Below are positions 56,121-64,000 of a stretch of 64,000 nt of DNA, in pieces. Position numbers and translations under genes: made by a program. How positions within the stretch are numbered: position 1 is the stretch's first letter; every line of letters starts with the position of its first letter. Source of the DNA: Stereum hirsutum FP-91666 SS1 (lineage: Eukaryota > Basidiomycota > Agaricomycetes > Russulales > Stereaceae); NCBI RefSeq assembly GCF_000264905.1, contig NW_006763145.1:3261-67260 (forward strand). The letters run 5' to 3'. The notes below the pieces were generated by a model. It made no database searches. It was not told the origin of the DNA and saw only the letters and a program-made list of their open reading frames with translations.

Positions 56121-57261
56121 TGAACTTCCTGAGGGCTTGTGGTCGAAGCAAGGAAGGTATAAGCGGATGTTCTTGCTGTGAGGACGGACGGGCTTCCACG
56201 CATACATACACGGTTGGAACTCGGATGCTTGGTGCAAAAAAGCTCATTGATACGGACGGCATGTGTACGTTATACCCTTATTGTATGGCACGTTTGGTTT
56301 CATTCCTTGCTTCTTACTGTGAAAATTGCCGTTTCGATTCCGAAAAGGGAACGTTGCTGGAGTGTGGCGAGTATTCGATCCGCCACTCGGTCAGAGTGCG
56401 TGGGAAGACTTGGACGATCGCGATCTCTGATTCGTCAATGTTTTTCAAAAGACATGGCCTTGGCATGGCTAGCTCTCGTTCTAATAATATCGGCATGTTC
56501 TTCACGCACATTGATACTGCAGATCGCAGCCAGACGCATAGCTTTGCTAAGTCACTGATCTCTGTGCTCCTTCATGCCATACGATCTAGTTTGCGTAGTC
56601 ACCGAAAAGTCGACCGTCCCGACTTGGTATCTTTCGACTGAAAGCCTATCTATACGTCAGCTGCTTCTCCCAGCTCAATGCTTTGGTTGCCTCTATCCGC
56701 CGACATTGGAGTCCATCCTCCGACATTATATACGTCCCCACATTTGAACGGAGAGGTAGAGTGTAACCTAGGCATTGAGCGTGAAGCCAAGCAACTCCTT
56801 CGAACTGCGATCACCAAAAAAAGCTGTGGCGGCACGATCGAAGGAGTGGCGGTGCGAACCTCCTCAACCACCACCTTCCTTTTCCATCCTATCCGTTCTT
56901 CCCTCGGCGAGTAACTGCACCGTAGGCTAGTGCGCTTCGTAATGCTGCTGACGATACACGAAAAGAAGATCCTGGGCTCTCATATACCGACACAGTGACG
57001 AGTGGAGGCTTATGGCCCGAGTTGGATAACGAGGCAGTGAAAAACGGAGGGTTGAGTGACATGCACGATGGTGAGAGGCGACGGTTCTGTTCTTGTAGAG
57101 GGGGCGACGATGCTGGTACAAATAGGAAGCGATGGTTTTGCAAGGTCAACATCGAAATTTTCTAACTCATCCTCCTGTCTGCTCATCCTTAGTCTACTTT
57201 ACCTTTTCTCTTTCTCTTCATCTCCACCTTCGTGTTCGAGTGACTCCAGCCGTACCACGCC
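56121..57261. other. intergenic
   Basis: 3' flank of the seven-helix gene and promoter of the RTA1 gene. Frames here are short and have no recognised relatives. Confidence 0.45.
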
Positions 57262-58925
57262 ATGAGTAAGTCTAGATTTCACAGCGATAAGATTGTCTTT
57301 TGTTCAATGTGGCCCATACTGACTATCCCTCGCCACAGGTTCATCCTCTACAGATATTGACTTCTACGGCTACACCCCCACGCGCTCCATATGCATCATA
57401 TTCGTGGGTCTTTTCGCCGTCGCTATGAGTACGTCTCTTCTTGCAATGATATCCTTATTTTCACTACGCTGACAGTATCGGTTCCTTCTAGTCGCACATA
57501 TGGCCATCTCCCTGTTGCATAAGCCGCGTCTCTGGTGGCTCTGGCCTTCAATAATCGTGCCCGCTGAGATCGAAATGATAGGATGGATAGGAAGACTGAT
57601 CAGTAATGGTAGTCCAACGTCTAAGATGGCGTGGCTTATGCAGTGAGCTCCTCTTTCTGTTGTCGACACCCGTCGATCCACCTGCATTACACTTCGTTCC
57701 CTTTTTTCGTATCGTCGGTGTCACTAATAACGTTACTCTGAATGGAATGTATAGGGAATTTTCCCTCTACATCGGACCTACACATATGCTCATGTACCTC
57801 TCTGCTATATTGTGCCTGGTGGTCCCTGAGTTGGGGGAGCGGTACAGTCGATTCTCCCTCCTCGTTCGTAAGTCTTTCTACTTAGACGACTTTGCGCAAT
57901 ACGCTCCTTCTAAACGCGTACTCACCGTATTTCTTCTTTGTGCATATAGTGAAGAGGATCTTCCTTGGACTCGTACGTCGTTTTCTCTCAGCTCAATGTG
58001 CATATGTACTCATTCTATTCGTCGTATAGACCGTGGTTGTTGTCCTTCTTCAACTCGTTGGAGTGGGAATCGTAACGGCTAGCAAAGATCTCTCAAACAT
58101 AACTGTGCGTATTTCACCGTACCCCGCATCACCTTCCTTCGTGGGCTGCGTCCTCCATGTACCACTCCAAATCTTCGTCTATTCCTTCACTCTTCGGACC
58201 TGCCTTGAATATCCGTCTCATCTGAAACATGCCACAAACAGGGTCTGGGACCAACACTCATGCTCGCCGGAATTATCGCTTTCCTTGTTTGCCTCTGTAT
58301 CTTCGCAGTCATCGCTCTCGAAGTGTTTGTCCGCTACCTCAAGGACTGGCCGATTGCTTCGCGCCAGGACTTCAGCGGCCTCAGCGGCAGCCGGAGGTCA
58401 AAGATGTCGATGAGAATGAAGATCATGTTGGCAGCATTGGGACTCGGGACTGAGTTTTTGATGATACGGTATGTCTTCTCGACCTTGTTTGGACCAATTC
58501 CAGGTATCAGAGCTGATGAATACGGGTTGTCTAGGACTGGTTTCCGCACAATCGAACTCGCACAAGGCTTCGATGGAAAGATCATGCGTACAGAGTGGAC
58601 ATTCAGTACGTTTTTCTCCCTCCTCTCCTTCTGCGGTATCAATCTTCTTACTTGTTGACACTTGCTGACTTCTTTTTCTCGTGTTGCTCGCACAGGCGTC
58701 TACGATGGATCCATGATGGCCATGACGATCTACCTTTTCCTCTTCACACACCCCGTTTGGATGCTCCCAGCGACGCCGGCAACGCCCGACACCTGTCTAC
58801 CCACAGAGCAACTCAACCTCCCAATCTATAGGTCTGGCTCTGGTTCAGCACGAGGGAGCGACGAGAGGCAGTACCGAGGGGAGGCCAGCTCGTTTGATAG
58901 GTCGGCTTCGAGCGTGAAGGTTTGA
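57262..58925 (+). CDS. RTA1-like seven-helix lipid-translocating/resistance protein
   Basis: Exon 1 is only four bases (ATG A) before GTAAGT; splicing to GT-TCA gives MSSSSTDIDFYGYTPTRSICIIFVGLF, the typical RTA1 N-terminus with its 'YGYTPT' motif. Later exons give HKPRLWWLWPSIIVPAEIEMIGWIGRL, FSLYIGPTHMLMYLSAIL...VPELGERYS, VVVVLLQLVGVGIVTAS, MLAGIIAFLVCLCIFAVIAL and YDGSMMAMTIYLFLFTHPVWMLP. These match the RTA1/RTM1/RSB1 family (PF04479), linked to azole or 7-aminocholesterol resistance and sphingoid-base export in yeasts. The E-x5-G(W/Y) motif and the following helices are all present. Exons tested keep frame and the gene appears functional. Confidence 0.8.
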
Positions 58926-59416
58926 GTGGTTGCGGCGGCGACGGGTTGTTGAGGACACGGGTAGTTCGGGGTAGCCTCACGACTTCATGTCATATGGATC
59001 AGGGATCTATGTTAGAGAGACCCAATAGGGCGATGGAAACGAGACGCAGGAAGCGGAGTTGGCGGCCGGGGAAGGACTCGGAGGTGACGATGTGACAGGA
59101 GGTTAATAGTATTCGCATTAGCATCGTGTTCGATGGACGTTCTTAGCATTCGGATTATTTCTTTCCTTTTATTGTCTCTCGTTAGAGTATCGGCTTTCTC
59201 TTTGTACGCTGTACGCTATAGTGATTTAGTTTGACTTTGGATTTAGTGTTGCAGTCTATCACAAAGGTGTGATGCCTCTCGACCAATAATGATACCTTGT
59301 TCACATTCTTTTTTCAAATACGGATGTTGAAATCTCGATAGGACAGCGATGAATAAGTGATAACGATCGAGATTCTCTTCTTCGACCTCTGCTACAACTC
59401 AGCGACGAAGAACAAC
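58926..59416. other. intergenic
   Basis: 3' flank of the RTA1 gene and promoter of the hydrolase gene. No feature recognised. Confidence 0.5.
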
Positions 59417-60591
59417 ATGCCTCGCATCTCCCTGAATGGTGCTGAGTTTGAGTACAGCATCGCTGGCCCACCTGATGGGCGTCTCATAATCCTACTCCAC
59501 GGTGGTCGCGGTTTCGGTACGCATTATGACAGAGTGTCATCAACTTACCTGAGTCGAGTCAGGCATTGAACTCATCCTCTGACACGGAGTTGAATATACA
59601 TAGGTACTCATCCTGCGGACTTCAGAGCGTACCTGCCGCTCACCGACAAGTACCGAATCCTTGGCTTCGACTTCCGAGGTCATGGAAAGAGTTCGTGTAC
59701 GCCACCGTACACGTTTGCGAAATTAGTGGAGGACATCGAGGCGTTCCGGAAACATTTCGCCGGAGATGAAGAGGCGATCATAGCTGGTGGAAGTTTTGGC
59801 GGCTATCTAGCTCAACAGGTAAGTTTCAATCGAGTGTTGTGTAAGTCATGGACGGAGTGATTGATAAGACGTTCTTTACTGCCAGTACGCCGTCACCTAT
59901 CGGGATAAAGTCTCCCACCTTGTTCTCCGAGGGACAGCGCCGTCACATCACCGTATGTCCTGTTACTGTCGCAGAGACGACGTCGTGACTAAATCGACGC
60001 TATCACACAGATGAAGAAGAAGCCATGGACACGTTTCGAGCAAGGCTCCATCGAGCACCTAACGCTTCGATAGAGATGATCCAGAAAGTCTTCTCCGCAT
60101 TCGAGGACGACGAAGAGTTCCGACTCATCATGTTCGCCCTTGGTCCTTTATACTCGGAGTCGTATAACGCAAATAGTGCACTAAAGAGTAGTCGGAACAC
60201 AATCTTTCGTGCCGAAACGCACAGTACGCTCCAGTCCCGTCACGTTCACAAGATGATTTTCAACTGATTCATCTTTTATCCAGATGATCTTTACTCTGAA
60301 AGCGAGAAGTACTTTGATTACAGAGACACGCTTCACAAGGTCAAGGCTAAGACCTTGGTGATCGTCGGCGAGGAAGATTGGATATGCCCTCCCAGTGAGT
60401 CCCCTGTCAGGATCTCCTTTGCGACATGATAGTACGCTGATACGGGAGCTCCGAATCTAGGCCAATCAAAGATCATTGCAGAGCGTATACCAAATTCTCG
60501 TTTGGTGGTAGTCCCGGGAGCCAACCATGGCGTCCAGCATGAGAAGAACGAAGTGTTTGTTCGTGCGGTGAGGGAGCTTTTGGAGTCGTAA
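59417..60591 (+). CDS. alpha/beta hydrolase, prolyl-aminopeptidase-like
   Basis: The first exon MPRISLNGAEFEYSIAGPPDG leads into LIILLHGGRGF (oxyanion region). Exon 2 has YRILGFDFRGHGKS and the nucleophile elbow AGGSFGGYLAQQ (G-x-S-x-G). Later exons give YAVTYRDKVSHLVLRGTAPS, a helical lid (EEAMDTFRARLHRAPNAS ... FSAFEDDEEF), KTLVIVGEEDWICPP (acid residue) and VVPGANHGVQHEKNEVF (catalytic His). Ser, Asp and His of the triad are all in place. The spacing and the 'RGHGKS' text resemble proline iminopeptidases and related alpha/beta-fold hydrolases. There is no signal peptide, so it is cytosolic. Substrate unknown; the length of roughly 280-290 aa is normal for the fold. Confidence 0.75.
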
Positions 60592-61667
60592 ACGAAACAC
60601 GAGGGAGAATATGAAGGGATGCAAATGGTGAGAGATCCGACCCCAATGGATACTATGGGTAGCATTGTGCATCTGTTCCGTGACTAGTAGCACCGTAGAA
60701 CTTGAAGAACTCAAAAAGGACGAGATACGAAGGACATCGAGCAAAGCGGACGAGCGTTGAGAAGCGCCGAATTGGGTAGAGTTTATCGTCGGGATTGACA
60801 TCACAATGGAGAGAGAGGGTCAGAGCTCTGTGATTTCATGGAATAAGACACCTGCAACGCCTGCACTACAAGCCTGAGGGCAATCGGAAAGTTATCCCAA
60901 AAGCCAAGTACGACTTCTTTAATCGGGTTCCATTAGCATTAGGAGTCATTTTGCACTCTCGTATCCAAATGGGAGAGATAACCACCCATGAATTGACCGT
61001 TCTTTCCCGTTGATCGAGGAGGCGAACCTAGACTGAACGGACTCGGAAAAGCTGTCAGCGGCGGTGTCCAAAGTTGAACCACAAACAAGGTTAGGGTACG
61101 AGACTCATAAACATGTTGCTAGTCAGCGAGGAAGATAAGTAGAGATAGAAGAAAGACGGAGGCAGTATATAGATTAGGGGATGCGAAAGTACGAACCGTA
61201 GTAAGTAAGTCCCCCGGGCCTGTGTGTCGAATCGTGGCGCTCCCCTGTTGTTTGTCTTTGTTTGAATCGAAAGCCTCTGCCTGCCTGATCCGGTTACCTG
61301 GATGCCGTCGGTGCCTACCAGTCCGCCTCCTGTACGTAAGCACAGCCCTCGCGATGCTTCCTTCAGACTTTTCATGGTCAAAGCAACTGAAAACGACTCC
61401 CTCCCCGAAACGTCGCTAAAACTTGGTCTTATAATTCAAATATTCATGTTTGTTACCTATCGGGTGCGCAAATTCTTGACTTATTTGTACGCAGCCCGCA
61501 GCAAAGCCTATTGCCAAGATCTAAATTTGACCCGATCACGTACAGGCCTGAACAATTTACTCACGATTCGGATGTCCTAAAGCACAGCCCACTTCTCCGC
61601 AGACCATGATCATCTAATCTTCTTGTCGTCGACGACGACGACGGACTCGCCTAGTTTCAAGGCCAAC
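60592..61667. other. intergenic
   Basis: Between the hydrolase and glycosyltransferase genes, both on the plus strand. No gene or repeat recognised. Confidence 0.45.
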
Positions 61668-63795
61668 ATGTTCTCCTTCACGCGCTCGTCTAGACAAACT
61701 ACCTATGAACGGCTGACTATGAGCCCGGAGCCCGGGCCTCCTGGACATCCCAAGGCGAACACACTATGGTATCGACTGCTCTCTACGCGTTTCGCAACAA
61801 GACGTACGCGACGGAACGTTGTTCTCGCCGTTCTCTCTTTCGTCTCTTTCGTCGTCGTCGTGGTTCTAGTGCTTTATGGCCCGTTGCTGTACCGGATCCT
61901 TGAGCTGCCATCCTATAGAAGATATCGGGACGCAGAGAATTTGAGACGGCCTGGAACAATACAGCTGTCTGGAGCTGGACTCCAGCACGGGAAGAGTGAC
62001 GTGAAATATTTCTTTCCAGAGAAGCGGTTGATAGGTGCGTGCTTTTTCTACCTGTGAGCACTGTGGGAGTGCATTGCTCACACGTCGTGGACTTTGACCG
62101 CGGTCATCAGGTGCGGGCTGGGGAAACATAGTTCAAGAGCAGATCTTGAACGCTCTACTAGCATATGCCGCCAACAGATCGTACGTTCTTCGTTTGTGCA
62201 TTTTGTTGTATCCCAAAACCTTCGCATGCGCTGCGTTCGGTGCTCTTTCTGCTCAGCTTCCGACCGTGATACAAGTACTGACGCGGATCACACTCTTCGC
62301 TACGAATACAGTCTTGTTTACACAGACTACACCTGGCGCGACGGACCCCTCCCCTTCTCTGTATACTATGCCAACATGAAACCCATTCCCTCCAGAATTC
62401 CCCTCTCCGTGTTCATCGACGGTCCCATCGTCGGAAAACCCTCACCTTTTTCACACCCTTCGTTCTCTCCATCAGAATCTACATCTATGATGACCCCATC
62501 AACATCCTCTCTACCACCCTTTCTCTCATCTTTGATTGCTACGCCACCAGACCCGCCACGAGCTATTTCGGAAACGGTCTTCCGAGACGTATGCGCCGAG
62601 ATGGGTGAGGAGGTGTATTATGTGGATGTTGATGAGGGAAGTTTCATGTGGCATGACGAGAGATACGGGTTGGATGATATATTGGAGTTTTGGGTGAGGA
62701 AGTTGGAAGGGATCGAGGCGAAGTGTGTTAGTACAGGGAAGGCGAGACGGGGTTTGGAGAGGACAATATGGGAATATTGGTACGTTGCCTTCATATTTCT
62801 GCTGGACCAATGCAACTCATAGAACTCTACGTTCTGTAGGATCTTCGACGTGCAAAAATTGCTTGACATTTGGTATGCAGATCATGATGAAGCACCTCAT
62901 CGCACCGTTACTTACATTTTAGCTCAGGCCTTTGCTCAAATCGTCCCCCATCCTCACCCAATTCTCCTCTTCCCCACTCGTCCTCCTAGGCCTCGAAGCA
63001 AACAAGCGTCTCCTCGGGCTCCTTCCATCCCCTGCCTACGCCCATCTTTCGCCACCTTTCTCACTCTCTACCCTCTTTTCTCCATCGGACCCTTCCTCGG
63101 ACCCTCCTGAACACTCCAGCCTATTCACTTCGGCGAAGAGTAGCGACGACGTATTCGCCGCCGATTCATCCGCCATGCAACAGCTGAAAGACGCCCAATA
63201 CGATATCATCGAAGGTCTCCTAGTGTTGCACGTCCGTAGGGGAGACTACGAGACTCATTGTCCCCTCCTCGCATCTAAGGGCGCCGATTGGCAGGGCATG
63301 GTACAACTGGCGACGCGCGGGATGGAGGACGACTTGAACATGAAGTCCATGGTACTCCATCGACCACCAGCAGGCTTGGAGACGGGCGGGGAGGATTGGA
63401 AAGCAACGTTCCAGAGAAGATGTTTTCCCTCGATCGAGAGCATGGTCCTCCGCGTTCGCCAGATCCGTCTCGAATTCCCTCATTTGGACAAACTATATAT
63501 CATGACCAACGCCAAATCCGACTTCCTCTCCTCCCTCACCTCCGCGCTCCTCGTTTCATCCTCATCGCACGTCGATCCTCTCTCCGGTCAACTCTTAGGA
63601 CCCTGGAAAAGTATCCATCACAGTCGCGATCTGGTGCTGGATGATGAGCAGAGTTTCGTGGCGCAGGCGGTGGATATGGCCATTGGCGTCAAGGCGGATG
63701 TGTTGCTGGGGAATGGGTGGAGTAGTTTGACGAGTCATGTGGTGATGATGAGGATGAGTAGGGATGTGGAAGCGAGGAGATCGAGGATGTGGTAG
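61668..63795 (+). CDS. O-fucosyltransferase-like type II membrane protein
   Basis: The start MFSFTRSSRQTTYERL precedes one transmembrane span (VVLAVLSFVSFVVVVVLVLY, residues about 55-75), giving a Golgi type II layout. Next comes FPEKRLI/GAGWGNIVQEQILNALLAYAANRS, the N-terminal signature of a fungal GDP-fucose O-fucosyltransferase-like family, then YTWRDGPLPF and IFDVQKLLDIWYADHDEAPHR. The catalytic-type motif LLVLHVRRGDYETHC is followed by ADWQGMVQ, LDKLYIMTNA and the C-terminal acceptor-like block VAQAVDMAIGVKADVLLGNGWSSLTS. A Pro/Ser-rich insertion near 62400-62540 is probably a surface loop. Introns at about 62034, 62179, 62779 and 62905 connect these. The sugar donor and substrate cannot be read from the sequence. 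Confidence 0.7.
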
Positions 63796-64000
63796 ACGGG
63801 AGGTTGATTTTTCCGTACGAGTTGAGTGTGAGGGTTAGAAGTGTGACCGCGTCGGGGGTGATTAGGATGTCAATCTACTTCGCATCACATACCTATAATT
63901 TATTACCTACATTTGCGCATCATCATATAATTTATGTAATACCTATACTACTTAGTCGTTCCCGCTCGTTCACGAACAGATATTTGGGTCCGAGCCTCTT
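63796..64000. other. 3' flank at window edge
   Basis: AT-rich 3' flank. The last 45 bases contain GTTCACGAACAG, a motif also found in the MITEs at 31.3-31.9 kb, but too little is in view to call a copy. Confidence 0.3.

Noticed and set aside
63955..64000. Possible third copy of the 270-bp MITE at the window end
   Set aside because: Only GTTCACGAACAG and a loosely similar GG-GTCC stretch are shared, no inverted end is visible, and the window stops.

Overview
This is a window of nuclear DNA from a filamentous basidiomycete, most probably an Agaricomycete. Genes are broken by many 45-70 nt GT-AG introns, often with a CTAAY/CTGAC branch point. The recognisable families fit such a fungus: a Cps1/hyaluronan-synthase-like GT2, a secreted GMC (AA3) oxidoreductase, RTA1, Kre9/KNH, caspase-like proteins, an O-fucosyltransferase-like protein and several Agaricomycete-specific families. 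All gene models were spliced by eye; where exon phases summed to a multiple of three I say so.

0-14.4 kb is dynamic DNA. It holds a palindromic satellite (1-230), a lineage-specific C2H2 protein gene (375-2544, minus), a decayed COG3 copy (3.1-3.9 kb) and an 8.9-kb candidate mobile element (5464-14374) with related inverted ends and a 17-bp flanking direct repeat. The element carries one giant minus-strand gene: GCM/WRKY-like zinc finger, transposase-like core, ubiquitin-hydrolase-like fold, PHD finger and reader-like tail.

16-24 kb holds two caspase-family genes arranged tail to tail. The plus-strand copy (16116-18615) has lost both catalytic residues and gained an N-terminal membrane hairpin. 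The minus-strand copy (24125-19174) keeps the His/Cys dyad but is split by a 2626-bp element with terminal inverted repeats and a TA duplication. Removing that element and one TA leaves exons that sum to 660 codons.

24-32 kb is gene-poor and rich in small inverted-repeat elements: a 155-bp MITE, a foldback repeat and a 1.3-kb element containing two related MITEs. 32-46.5 kb holds ordinary genes (a PF08550 protein, GMC oxidoreductase, CsbD-like stress protein, GT2 synthase) mixed with relics of a karyopherin Kap121/importin-5 and of an MNT-type nucleotidyltransferase. 48.8-63.8 kb holds a Kre9-like GPI protein, a hAT-like non-autonomous element with an 8-bp duplication, a seven-helix membrane protein, an RTA1 protein, an alpha/beta hydrolase and an O-fucosyltransferase-like protein.

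There is no operon-like organisation. The theme is accessory chromatin: several inverted-repeat elements, three decayed gene copies (COG3, Kap121, NTase) and one element-broken gene interspersed with cell-surface, secreted and stress functions.
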